Shown in pieces: positions 21,222-29,433 of a stretch of DNA of 30,193 nt (the first letter of the stretch is position 1; every line of letters begins with the position of its first letter). The notes below the pieces were generated by a model, which searched no databases, was not told the DNA's origin, and saw only the letters and a program-made list of their open reading frames with translations. A program made the position numbers and the translations under genes. The stretch spans positions 1 through 30,193 of the forward strand of contig JAYYZV010000169.1 in the NCBI GenBank assembly GCA_036339975.1, read 5' to 3'. The DNA is from UBA830 sp036339975. Lineage in GTDB: Bacteria; Pseudomonadota; Alphaproteobacteria; MPNO01; UBA830.

Positions 21222-22532
21222 TCATGCCAGCGTGGTGTTTACCACCCATAATAATGCCGCAGCAATGGTCGAGGTGAGAAACACATACGCTATATTTGCG
21301 CGGGTGATTAAATCGGCGGGCGGGATGCCGAACATGGCGGCACCTGTGGCGACGGTCAGGCTACCGATCGAAATACCACTGCATAACCCCCATCCGACAA
21401 GCAGGGCTTGCATCAGGACCAGATCCGTTAGCCCTGTTGGCACACTGGTGAAAATGACCAGCAGAAATGTTCCGGTGACTATTGCGTGTATTCCGAATAG
21501 GCCGGCGACGTTCATCGTCATGATGACGATTAGGATGACTGCCCAAGCCGGCAAAGATAGGGCATTTAGCCAATCTAAAAGCCCCATATGGGGCAGCGCT
21601 GCCTCGAACACCGCTCCGAGCGCGGTAGACGATACCAGAATGGATGTTTCCGGGCCGATCCGGCCGATACCGTGCCCGGTTTGACTGAGGGCCACACCTA
21701 GATCACCTGTCTTAGCCGTCAGTACTGCAAGGATGCAGGGGATCGGTAAGACAAGGATCAACGCCTGCAATGTGGAGAGGCCGGTCGTGCCTGTCGCTCC
21801 TACCACCAGCAGCGCAGCGCAGAATACAGGTGATGACAACGGCGCAAGTGAGCCGAGAGATCGCTGGAGTGTGGCCAGTCCCCGGTTACGATCGAACAGC
21901 AGGACCGATACCGAGATGGCTATAACCGTCAGCGTCAGTCCGAGGCCCATAATTTGCCAAAGCGGTACGAGTGGCAAATACTGGCTTGCAACGGCCATAC
22001 CAACGATAAATGGTGACCAGAAGGGCACCGTCATCATTCCTCGGATTGCGACGGTAAAAACATCGCGGCGCTGGGCAGCAGATGCATCTTTGCCCAGGAT
22101 CGGCGCCAGCACCGCGAAGACCCCTACCTGCAGAACTGAACCCATGATATGGGTGCCAATGACTATACCGCTATCACGTTCTCGCGGAGGCAGAGCGCTG
22201 AACAATGCCCGCGCATTCGCGATTTCGGGCCGCTGATCGGCGGCTGCACGTAACAAAACAATAGTTGCGAGGAAAGCTGGGAAGATGGATGCCCTGATGA
22301 TACCGGAAGGGATAGCGGTCCACTGGTCGTAGGTATGCGCCAAGATTAGCATCGCACCCATGAGAAACCCACATAGGATCATCGTGTGACGCGGCAGGCG
22401 CGGCAGGGCTGCGAGCAAAAACACCACCACCATTCCTGCCATAACTTCGGCAAGATACGGTAAGTCGATCAGTATATGTCCTGCCGCGAGAAGCCATAGC
22501 GCGCCGACGAGAAGGCTGAGAAGCGTGTTCAC
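21222..22532 (-). CDS. Polytopic membrane protein, probable transporter
   Basis: A 436-residue, very hydrophobic inner-membrane protein with about 12 predicted membrane segments, separated by short charged loops such as GKDASAAQRRD and FDRNRGLAT. No ABC, MFS or TRAP signature was recognised. The size and two-half layout resemble ion-transporter or anion-permease families, but I cannot assign one. I start it at GTG 22532, where GTGA overlaps the stop of the TfdA-like dioxygenase. An ATG at 22631 in the same frame would put 33 polar residues before the first membrane segment and overlap the dioxygenase by 100 bases. Coupling to a TfdA-like enzyme suggests uptake of the dioxygenase substrate, as TfdK does for 2,4-D in another system, though this protein is not evidently TfdK-like. 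Confidence 0.8.
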   Translation of the reverse strand: MNTLLSLLVGALWLLAAGHILIDLPYLAEVMAGMVVVFLLAALPRLPRHTMILCGFLMGAMLILAHTYDQWTAIPSGIIRASIFPAFLATIVLLRAAADQRPEIANARALFSALPPRERDSGIVIGTHIMGSVLQVGVFAVLAPILGKDASAAQRRDVFTVAIRGMMTVPFWSPFIVGMAVASQYLPLVPLWQIMGLGLTLTVIAISVSVLLFDRNRGLATLQRSLGSLAPLSSPVFCAALLVVGATGTTGLSTLQALILVLPIPCILAVLTAKTGDLGVALSQTGHGIGRIGPETSILVSSTALGAVFEAALPHMGLLDWLNALSLPAWAVILIVIMTMNVAGLFGIHAIVTGTFLLVIFTSVPTGLTDLVLMQALLVGWGLCSGISIGSLTVATGAAMFGIPPADLITRANIAYVFLTSTIAAALLWVVNTTLA

Positions 22533-23392
22533 TTTTGTACAGGGTGTTCCATGGTGGTTGTGCGCCGGAGTTCTCGGCGCTCTGCGTAGTCGAAGCGGCG
22601 GCCGCGGTGCAAGGTGCATCGATTGTCCCACATTACGAGATCATCTGGTTTCCATCTGTGACGGTAAACGAAGTGCGGCTGCGTTGCGTGGTCAATCAGT
22701 TCGTTAACTAGTATCCGCGCCTCGGGTACGCTCATGCCCTTTATCTTATGGATATGTATCGGTGTGAAGAGATACACACGTCTTGATCCTGGATGGGTGC
22801 GGACTAGCGGCCAATGTGCTGGCGGAATACTTGCCATTTGTTCATCTGAATAGGTGTTACCCAGCAAAATGCGTGAATACAGCGGATGATGTTCGCCGAT
22901 AAGACCGGTTACTATATCCCTCAGATCGTGGGGAAGCCGGTCATAAGCCGCCCGCATATCGGCGAATTCAGTATCTCCGCCTTTCTTTGGCACCAGGCGA
23001 GCTGACAGTAGCGAGTACTTAGCCACCGATTTCATGAAGGATGAATCCGTGTGCCAGAACTGGTTGGCCATCGACGAAGTTACGGCGGTGTGGTCACGTG
23101 CCATAACCCTATCATTGACATCGACATTAGCGATATCGACAAAGCCGGCATGCTTGAAACGATTTTGCTTTTTTGTGACGTTAAGCAGGCCCATATCCAA
23201 TGGGCCAAACCAGTTTGTAAAGGTCATGTGCTGATCGTCGTCAAGCGGTTGATCTCGCCATACCAGAACGGCGTATGTATCCATCGCCGCCTCAATCTCC
23301 CTAACAATTCCCACATCGATTGTTTCCCGAAGGTCCAGCCCTGATGCCTCAGCTACAAAGTCGTCTGTAACAGGAGTGATTTTCAGCGACAT
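22529..23392 (-). CDS. TfdA/TauD-family Fe(II)/2-oxoglutarate dioxygenase
   Basis: A 287-residue non-haem iron dioxygenase that couples 2-oxoglutarate decarboxylation to hydroxylation of a substrate. Iron ligands are His114-x-Asp116 (FWHTDSSF) and His262 (CTLHRG). The 2-oxoglutarate-binding arginine lies in RRELRRTTT (272-280). The stretch HATQPHFVYRHRWKPDDLVMWDNR before His262, and the overall length, recall TfdA (2,4-dichlorophenoxyacetate dioxygenase) more than TauD. TfdA-type enzymes hydroxylate next to an ether oxygen so that an aryloxyacetate splits into a phenol and glyoxylate; other members act on alkyl sulfates or taurine. GGAAAT precedes the ATG. Co-translated with the transporter and divergent from a UbiD decarboxylase by 72 bases. 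The natural substrate is not known. Confidence 0.92.
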   Translation of the reverse strand: MSLKITPVTDDFVAEASGLDLRETIDVGIVREIEAAMDTYAVLVWRDQPLDDDQHMTFTNWFGPLDMGLLNVTKKQNRFKHAGFVDIANVDVNDRVMARDHTAVTSSMANQFWHTDSSFMKSVAKYSLLSARLVPKKGGDTEFADMRAAYDRLPHDLRDIVTGLIGEHHPLYSRILLGNTYSDEQMASIPPAHWPLVRTHPGSRRVYLFTPIHIHKIKGMSVPEARILVNELIDHATQPHFVYRHRWKPDDLVMWDNRCTLHRGRRFDYAERRELRRTTTMEHPVQK

Positions 23393-23464
23393 GGGATTTC
23401 CATCGATATTAGTTTTTTACTATCCTACCCCCCTGACTAACCAAGGAACAGCGGAGGCATAGAC

Positions 23465-24895
23465 GTGGCTAATAAGGATTTGCGGAATTGGATTGATGAG
23501 TTGGAAGCGAATAACCAACTCCAGCATGTAAGTGGTGCTGATCATCATGAAGAAATCGGTGCGATCGTCGATATTCATATGCATAAAATGACCAACCCCG
23601 CAGTTATGTTCGATAACATCCCGGGTTTTCCAGCCGGAAACCGGGTGTTGGCCAATATCCTGACCTCAGTCCCCCGGATAAATATCGCTCTCGGCAAGCC
23701 GGTGGACACCTCCGAAATTGAGTTGGTGAATTACTGGCGAGAATATATGAAGGATCAACCGAGCCATGCGCCAGTCGAAGTAAATGGCGGGCCATTAATC
23801 GAAAATGTCTTCGAAGGGGACGATATTGATATCACGACCATTCCTGCGCCCAAATGGCATGAGTTGGACGGGGGATATTTTATTGGTACGGCCTGCATGG
23901 TGGTTATGAAAGATCCGGATTCGGGTTGGATCAATTACGGCGCTTACCGAGTCCAGTCACACGATGCCAAGACAGCCTCCGTCATGGTTTCTAAGGGTAA
24001 GCACGGCGATATTCTAATGCGCAAATATTTTGATCGCGGTGAGCCGTGCCCGATCGCCGTGGTTGCCGGTATGCATCCTGCTCTGTTCATGGTTGCTGGC
24101 CTTGAAATGCCCTACGGCAAGAACGAATATGACTGCGCTGGCGGGATAATCGGTGAAGGTGTCGAGGTTATTAATATGCCGAAGACTGGTCTGCCTGTTC
24201 CGGCAAATGCGGAAATCGCATTCGAAGGTTTTATTCATCCCGACGATTTTGTCGATGAGGGACCGTTCGGTGAATGGCCTGGTTATTACGCTGGCGACAT
24301 GCACCCAGAGCCAGCAATCCGCATCGAAACCTTTATGCATCGTGATAACCCAGTCCTGTTGGGCGCTATTCCTGCGGTACCGCCAAATGATGACACGTTC
24401 TACCGCGGTACTTATCGATGTGGTGCGGTATGGAACCAGCTCGAAGCTGCCGGGATACCAGAAGTAAAGGGAGTATGGGCGCATGAAGCCGGCGGAAGCC
24501 GTATGTGGCTGACCGTCTCGATCGCCACCCAATACGGCGGGCATTCAAAACAGGCAGGACTGATCGCGTCGCAATGCCACGCGGGCGCCTACGCGAACCG
24601 CTGGGTAATCGTAGTTGACGAGGATATCGATCCGTCAAATATGAATGATGTTATATGGGCCATGTGCACTCGTTGTGACCCCAAGGACGGCCTTGATATT
24701 CTAAACGGGTGCTGGAGCACGCATCTTGACCCAATGAGCTATAGCCATGAAGACCGGCGTAACTCGCGTGTCGTGGTTGATGCCTGTATACCCTTCCGAG
24801 AAAAAGAGAGCTTCCCCGCCGTCGCCCGGGCATCAAGGGAGTTAGACAAACGGGTTCGAGCAAAATTCGGAGATGTATTGCCTGATGGGTCTTAA
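23465..24895 (+). CDS. UbiD-family prenylated-FMN decarboxylase
   Basis: A 476-residue UbiD-family (de)carboxylase, which uses prenylated FMN to remove or add a carboxyl group on aromatic or alpha,beta-unsaturated acids. Key residues by family comparison: Asn157 and Arg162 in INYGAYRVQ (metal/prFMN phosphate and catalytic Arg), and the Glu265-x4-Glu270 pair in EGPFGEWPGYY. MPYGKNEYDCAGGIIG (215-230) is also typical. GTG 23465 is the start, with GGAGG upstream. No ubiX (prFMN synthase) lies nearby, so the cofactor must come from elsewhere in the genome. UbiD itself works in ubiquinone synthesis, but the divergent TfdA-like dioxygenase and the absence of other ubi genes point to a catabolic paralogue. 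The substrate is unknown. Confidence 0.93.
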   Translation: MANKDLRNWIDELEANNQLQHVSGADHHEEIGAIVDIHMHKMTNPAVMFDNIPGFPAGNRVLANILTSVPRINIALGKPVDTSEIELVNYWREYMKDQPSHAPVEVNGGPLIENVFEGDDIDITTIPAPKWHELDGGYFIGTACMVVMKDPDSGWINYGAYRVQSHDAKTASVMVSKGKHGDILMRKYFDRGEPCPIAVVAGMHPALFMVAGLEMPYGKNEYDCAGGIIGEGVEVINMPKTGLPVPANAEIAFEGFIHPDDFVDEGPFGEWPGYYAGDMHPEPAIRIETFMHRDNPVLLGAIPAVPPNDDTFYRGTYRCGAVWNQLEAAGIPEVKGVWAHEAGGSRMWLTVSIATQYGGHSKQAGLIASQCHAGAYANRWVIVVDEDIDPSNMNDVIWAMCTRCDPKDGLDILNGCWSTHLDPMSYSHEDRRNSRVVVDACIPFREKESFPAVARASRELDKRVRAKFGDVLPDGS

Positions 24896-25012
24896 CCAAT
24901 AACCTCGTCCGGCATTTCGATCGTATCGAGGCCCCCTGTAAAGATCATTATCTTAGGTTCACTAAAAATAGATTTTGTTCCGGTGCGCTTCCTGTTCCGC
25001 TAAATTAAAACC

Positions 25013-25051
25013 ATGAGATTTTTTCAATCCAACGTCGTAAAAAATGTCTGA
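25013..25051 (+). other. Possible 12-codon upstream ORF overlapping the pyrC start
   Basis: ATG at 25013 opens a 12-codon frame (MRFFQSNVVKNV) that ends at TGA 25049-25051, eight bases into pyrC, in a different frame. It has no clear Shine-Dalgarno sequence. pyrC also lacks one, so translation of this small frame could couple to or control pyrC. It may equally be chance. Confidence 0.3.
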
Positions 25052-26081
25052 TTACCTGACAATCTGTCGACCCGACGACTGGCATCTGCACCTCCGGGAT
25101 GGTGCGATGCTTTGCGCGGTACTGCCCTATACAACGAGCGTTTTTGGACGTGCGATCGTGATGCCGAACCTAACGCCACCGGTAATCAGCGTGGCAGATG
25201 CAGTGGCCTATCGTCAACGGATCAACTCCGTTCTAGAGAGTGGAACGGATTTCGAACCTTTGATGACCGCCTATCTAACTGACGAGACGGACCCCGGCGA
25301 CGTCAGCCGGGGACATTCAGAGGGTGTTTTTACCGCTGCAAAACTGTATCCCGCGGGTGCGACGACAAATTCTGATAACGGTGTAACAGATATAGATAAT
25401 ATTTCTGGCGTTCTCGAATGCATGGAACGCATCGGTATGCCGCTGCTGGTGCATGGTGAGGTTACGGACCCCGAGGTCGACATATTTGACCGTGAGAAGG
25501 TCTTTATAGACAGGGTGCTTGTGCCGACACTCAATCGGTTTCCGAAGCTAAAAGTCGTCTTTGAACACATCACGACTGAAGAGGGGGTTTCTTTTGTCCG
25601 ACAGGCGGGTCTGAATGTGGGGGCGACTATTACTCCGCATCATCTTGTAATCAATCGAAACGCCATGTTTGCCGGTGGGATACGTCCTCACATGTACTGC
25701 CTCCCGGTAGCCAAACGTGAGAGACATAGGCTTGCGCTGAGGGCGGCAGCGATATCGGGTGACCCATCGTTTTTTCTCGGCACAGATTCTGCGCCGCACC
25801 CTACCTCAGAAAAAGAAACAGCCTGCGGCTGCGCGGGTATCTTCAACGCACCATCCGCATTGGAGGTATATGCTCAAGTGTTCGATGAGGAAAACGCGCT
25901 GCACCACTTGGAAGGCTTCGCCTCCTTCAATGGGCCGGCTTTCTATGGTCTTCCACCAAATAGAGACACGTTAACGTTGCAACGTGGGGATCGGCCTCCG
26001 GATGCCCGGTTTGAAGTCGACGGTGAGGAAATCCTGCCCTTCGACACGGGAAAGAAAGTCGGTTGGCGCATCAAGAAATAA
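25044..26081 (+). CDS. pyrC: Dihydroorotase (class II, E. coli type)
   Basis: Cyclises N-carbamoyl-aspartate to dihydroorotate, the third step of pyrimidine synthesis. It is 345 residues, like E. coli PyrC. The binuclear metal site is complete: His14 and His16 (DDWHLHLRDG), the carbamylated lysine Lys100 (AAKLYPAGATTNS), His137, His175 and Asp248 (GTDSAPH). The start is fixed by an in-frame TAA six bases before ATG 25044 and by the family N-terminus. No Shine-Dalgarno sequence is visible; a short upstream frame overlaps the start. It stands apart from other pyr genes, is separated from the UbiD gene by 148 bases and is followed by a semialdehyde dehydrogenase. Confidence 0.97.
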   Translation: MSDYLTICRPDDWHLHLRDGAMLCAVLPYTTSVFGRAIVMPNLTPPVISVADAVAYRQRINSVLESGTDFEPLMTAYLTDETDPGDVSRGHSEGVFTAAKLYPAGATTNSDNGVTDIDNISGVLECMERIGMPLLVHGEVTDPEVDIFDREKVFIDRVLVPTLNRFPKLKVVFEHITTEEGVSFVRQAGLNVGATITPHHLVINRNAMFAGGIRPHMYCLPVAKRERHRLALRAAAISGDPSFFLGTDSAPHPTSEKETACGCAGIFNAPSALEVYAQVFDEENALHHLEGFASFNGPAFYGLPPNRDTLTLQRGDRPPDARFEVDGEEILPFDTGKKVGWRIKK

Positions 26082-26213
26082 ACAGCGGCTTCATGTTGCT
26101 TGTCCGGGGTTTTTTTGCGATCAAGCCTTTCCAGGGAAGAGACGCACGTCTGGCATATGGGTTCCGGGTGGCGTAAACCTCTCTATATGCATGATGCAGA
26201 AGCGGAGGCGGTG

Positions 26214-27710
26214 ATGGTCAAAAGACTCACACACTGGATCAACGGAAAACATATTGAGAGTACATCCGGAAGGTTCGGAGATGTTTATAATCCGGCTACC
26301 GGTGAGGTGGAAGCCCAGGTCCCTTTGGCGTCTATTGCGGAGATTACGGCCGCCGTCGCGGCGGCTAAGGGTGCGTTCCCGGGCTGGTCGGCGACGCCGG
26401 CACTTGCTCGCGCCCGGATCATGTTCAAGTATAAAACTTTGATAGAAGACAACGCCGAAGAACTGGCATCGATCATCACGTCCGAACACGGCAAAGTTTT
26501 GTCTGATGCCCACGGATCGCTGACCCGCGGACTAGAGGTGGTTGAATTTGCCTGCGGTATACCACAGTTATTGAAGGGCGAATTCACCGAGCAGGTGGGA
26601 ACCGGGATCGATGCGTGGACCACGCGTCAGCCGTTAGGGGTATGCGCCGGCATAACACCATTCAATTTTCCAGCGATGGTACCGATGTGGATGTACCCGA
26701 TGGCGATCGCTTGCGGTAATACGTTTATTCTTAAGCCGTCTGAAAAGGATCCCTCGTGTGCCCTTCGCCTCGCGGAGTTGGCGACAGAAGCGGGTGTTCC
26801 CGATGGCGTCCTGAACGTCGTGAATGGGGATAAGGAAGCCGTCGATGCCATCCTTTCCCATCCCGACATCCCTGCAATAAGCTTCGTCGGCTCTACGCCG
26901 ATTGCAAAGTATATATATTCGACGGGGGCTGCGAACGGGAAGCGCGTACAGGCACTCGGTGGGGCAAAGAACCATATGGTCATTATGCCTGACGCGGACC
27001 TTGATCAGGCTGCGGATGCGCTTATGGGTGCAGCATATGGCTCAGCGGGTGAACGCTGTATGGCGATTTCAGTTGCTGTCGCTGTCGGCGATGCCGGGGA
27101 TAAGCTGATGGATTTACTGACGCCCCGAGTAGAGGCGCTGAAAATCGGCCCTGGTACGGACAATGACATGGATATGGGACCGCTAGTCACCCGAGACCAC
27201 CTAAATAAAGTCAGCAGCTATGTTGAAATTGGCGTGGAGGAAGGTGCCGATCTAGTCATCGATGGTCGTGATTATTCGATACAAGGCTACGAAGATGGTT
27301 TTTTTATCGGCGGGTGTCTATTCGACAATGTCACCACCGATATGCGTATCTATCGTGAAGAGATCTTTGGCCCGGTATTGTCTGTCGTCCGTTCGCCCGA
27401 CTTTAATGATGCCGTCGAGATCATCAATGATCATGAATTCGGCAACGGCGTGTCAATATTTACCCGCGATGGCGATGCTGCGCGCGAATTCACTAACCGG
27501 ATTCAGGTGGGTATGGTTGGCGTGAATGTGCCTATACCGGTGCCAATGGCTTTTCATTCCTTCGGTGGATGGAAAAATTCTCTGTTTGGAGACATTCACA
27601 TGCACGGACCCGAGGGTGTGCGGTTCTACACCCGGCAGAAGGCAGTTACCTCTCGATGGCCGACAGTGATTCGATCCGGCGCTGAATTTACAATGCCCAC
27701 AATGAAATAG
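26214..27710 (+). CDS. mmsA: CoA-acylating methylmalonate-semialdehyde dehydrogenase
   Basis: A 498-residue aldehyde dehydrogenase of the MmsA group, converting methylmalonate or malonate semialdehyde with CoA and NAD to propionyl- or acetyl-CoA, in valine, inositol or beta-alanine breakdown. Catalytic Cys282 in GSAGERCMAIS and oxyanion Asn151 in TPFNFPA are present. The hallmark QALGGAKNHMVIMPDA (246-261) has Ala-Leu-Gly-Gly-Ala in place of the general-base Glu of ordinary ALDHs, which marks the CoA-dependent branch. The start is ATG 26214 with GGAGG seven bases upstream. A longer in-frame reading to 26100 adds an unlikely N-terminus. It lies 132 bases after pyrC and may have its own promoter. 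The partners expected of valine catabolism (mmsB) are not visible. Confidence 0.95.
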   Translation: MVKRLTHWINGKHIESTSGRFGDVYNPATGEVEAQVPLASIAEITAAVAAAKGAFPGWSATPALARARIMFKYKTLIEDNAEELASIITSEHGKVLSDAHGSLTRGLEVVEFACGIPQLLKGEFTEQVGTGIDAWTTRQPLGVCAGITPFNFPAMVPMWMYPMAIACGNTFILKPSEKDPSCALRLAELATEAGVPDGVLNVVNGDKEAVDAILSHPDIPAISFVGSTPIAKYIYSTGAANGKRVQALGGAKNHMVIMPDADLDQAADALMGAAYGSAGERCMAISVAVAVGDAGDKLMDLLTPRVEALKIGPGTDNDMDMGPLVTRDHLNKVSSYVEIGVEEGADLVIDGRDYSIQGYEDGFFIGGCLFDNVTTDMRIYREEIFGPVLSVVRSPDFNDAVEIINDHEFGNGVSIFTRDGDAAREFTNRIQVGMVGVNVPIPVPMAFHSFGGWKNSLFGDIHMHGPEGVRFYTRQKAVTSRWPTVIRSGAEFTMPTMK

Positions 27711-27879
27711 CATCATCGCGTCCGGTAAAAGAATTCGTTTTGCTATATGGGGCCTTAACCGGTTCGCTGGAAATAACGGCCGTGATTAGTGTTTCGAAGG
27801 ACGTAGGACGCGTCGCCAATTGACCGGGGCATGGGTTCTGAACTTAATCGATCGGCTGGACGGTAGAAATTATATGCGC

Positions 27880-29016
27880 CTAACTTTTTGGTGCCGGCGT
27901 AATTCGGAGGATCCTACCTTCGCTCTCGTCCAATGCGTATACGGCCCCGTCGGGACCGACCGCTACGTCGCGGATGCGGTTCCCTAGTTGTTGGAGAAGT
28001 CGTTCCTCACTCACTATCTTCTCGTCGTCGAGTATTAGGCGTATTATTGCGCCTGCTCGCAATCCCCCTATCATTATGTTGCCCTTCCAGGCGGGGAAAA
28101 GATCAGCGTTATAAAACGTCATCCCACTCGGTGCGATGACTGGTGTCCAAGTTTTTACCGGGGGTGTGATACCTTTTCTGAATTTCTTTCCGCCACCGAT
28201 CGGATTGCCCGAATATTCAACCCCATGGGAAACAAGCGGCCACCCGTGATTGTTACCGGCGGTAACGATATTAAGTTCATCTCCACCCCGAGGGCCATGT
28301 TCGATGGCCCAGAGCTTGCCTGTCTTCGGATGAAGATCGGCGCCTTGGATGTTGCGGTGACCATAGGACCAGACCTCTGGTCGCATGTTGGTTTTTCCAA
28401 CGAAGGGATTGTCTGCTGGAACATCGCCGTCGACTGTCAACCGGATAATCTTGCCTACCTGACCATTTAGGTCTTGGGCAAGGTGCCGGTTGCCCAGATC
28501 TCCGGTTGTGAGAAATAAATTGCCATCCTTCGCCATCAAAACGCGAGATCCGAAATGTCTCCCACTGCCTACTTTTGGTGCCTGGCGGAAGATGGTCCTT
28601 GTGTGATCAAGTTGAGTGTCGTCGTTACTCAATCTGCCGCTCAACATGGCTGTGTAGAGCATCCCTGTTGGGGACTGCTCGGTATAGGTCAAGAATAACA
28701 ACCGGGTTTTTGTAAAATCGGGGTGGATCATCACATCGAGAAGCCCACCTTGGCCGATATAGCCGACGGGTGGTATTCCCATTATCGGTTTTGATTTCTC
28801 GCCAATTTTGTTGACAATCCGGAGGTGTCCTATCTTCTCCGTAACGACCATACGTCCGTCAGGCAGAAAATCAATGGCCCAAGGTGACGTTAGCCCATCT
28901 GCTATAGTCTCAACCTTTATTTTGCCGGTTTTTGTCATGAATGTATCGACGGCATTGGCTGGAGCGGGGACGGTGCTCAGAAGCGAAACCAAGGCTGCAA
29001 CCGCGTTTAATTTCAT
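27880..29016 (-). CDS. Periplasmic PQQ-dependent aldose sugar dehydrogenase (YliI/Asd-like)
   Basis: A 378-residue six-bladed beta-propeller of the soluble glucose/sorbosone dehydrogenase family, oxidising sugars or other alcohols with PQQ in the periplasm. Residues 1-22 are a Sec signal peptide (Lys-Leu start, hydrophobic core, cleavage after ANA). Family blocks: LTSPWAIDFLPDGRMVVTEK, GSGRHFGSRV (active-site histidine region), YGHRNIQGADLHP, EHGPRGGDELN and IAPSGMTFY. ATG 29016 is chosen for its GGAGAAAG and because it directly begins the signal peptide; an ATG ten codons upstream would add a charged run. PQQ synthesis genes are not in the window. It is divergent from the ABM-domain gene (101 bases) and convergent with mmsA. 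The 169-base gap after its stop holds no clear feature. Confidence 0.92.
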   Translation of the reverse strand: MKLNAVAALVSLLSTVPAPANAVDTFMTKTGKIKVETIADGLTSPWAIDFLPDGRMVVTEKIGHLRIVNKIGEKSKPIMGIPPVGYIGQGGLLDVMIHPDFTKTRLLFLTYTEQSPTGMLYTAMLSGRLSNDDTQLDHTRTIFRQAPKVGSGRHFGSRVLMAKDGNLFLTTGDLGNRHLAQDLNGQVGKIIRLTVDGDVPADNPFVGKTNMRPEVWSYGHRNIQGADLHPKTGKLWAIEHGPRGGDELNIVTAGNNHGWPLVSHGVEYSGNPIGGGKKFRKGITPPVKTWTPVIAPSGMTFYNADLFPAWKGNIMIGGLRAGAIIRLILDDEKIVSEERLLQQLGNRIRDVAVGPDGAVYALDESEGRILRITPAPKS

Positions 29017-29117
29017 GAGTGTCTTTCTCCGTCGGCCAAATTCCAAGTATCATACACGAGAACCTCATGCTTCGGGTCCGTCTCTGGATCCCAGAACCTA
29101 TCTAGGATGCCTTAACA

Positions 29118-29414
29118 ATGAATGCCATTGCTCTTCACGTCGAACTGACCCTCCATCCAGAACAGACGGATGCCTACCTTGCTCGTGCATTGCAGCATCG
29201 AAATAACGTCTGCGCAAATGAACCCGCCTGTCAGCGGTTTGAAATTTCCGTCGAAGAGACAAATTCTAATCTTGTCAGATTGTACGAGGTCTATGACGAC
29301 GAGGCAGCGGTCGAGCATCATATGCAAACCCCATATATGATCTCTTACCGCGAGGAAACCGCTCCAATGATTGCGGACAGGAAGCTAACGCGAGCCATAT
29401 TGGCACACGCCTAA
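29118..29414 (+). CDS. ABM-domain protein (putative quinol monooxygenase, YgiN-like)
   Basis: A 98-residue antibiotic-biosynthesis-monooxygenase-like protein, forming a ferredoxin-like dimer. Recognisable parts are HVELTLHPEQTDAYLARAL at the start, NEPACQRFEISV in the middle and LYEVYDDEAAVEHHMQTPY, the usual E-x-Y/W...H-x-x-T/S block, near residues 55-73. Such proteins oxygenate quinols or aromatics without a cofactor, isomerise sugars or detoxify quinones. The role is not settled by sequence. It precedes the partial MDR reductase by 19 bases with AAGGAGGA between them, so they form an operon, perhaps handling reactive enone or quinone compounds. Confidence 0.88.
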   Translation: MNAIALHVELTLHPEQTDAYLARALQHRNNVCANEPACQRFEISVEETNSNLVRLYEVYDDEAAVEHHMQTPYMISYREETAPMIADRKLTRAILAHA

Positions 29415-29433
29415 GGAGGACCCGGAATTAGGC

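Noticed and set aside
21190..21684. 164-codon plus-strand frame opposite the membrane protein
   Set aside because: It begins beside the convergent hairpin and reads through the complement of membrane segments; no support.
24014..24544. 176-codon minus-strand frame inside the UbiD gene
   Set aside because: Antisense to a conserved catalytic region; no domain content.
26107..26117. Run of seven T after GGGG as a terminator for pyrC
   Set aside because: No adequate stem precedes the T run.
26100..26213. N-terminal extension of the mmsA frame to 26100
   Set aside because: It lacks family similarity, and GGAGG sits directly before the inner ATG at 26214.
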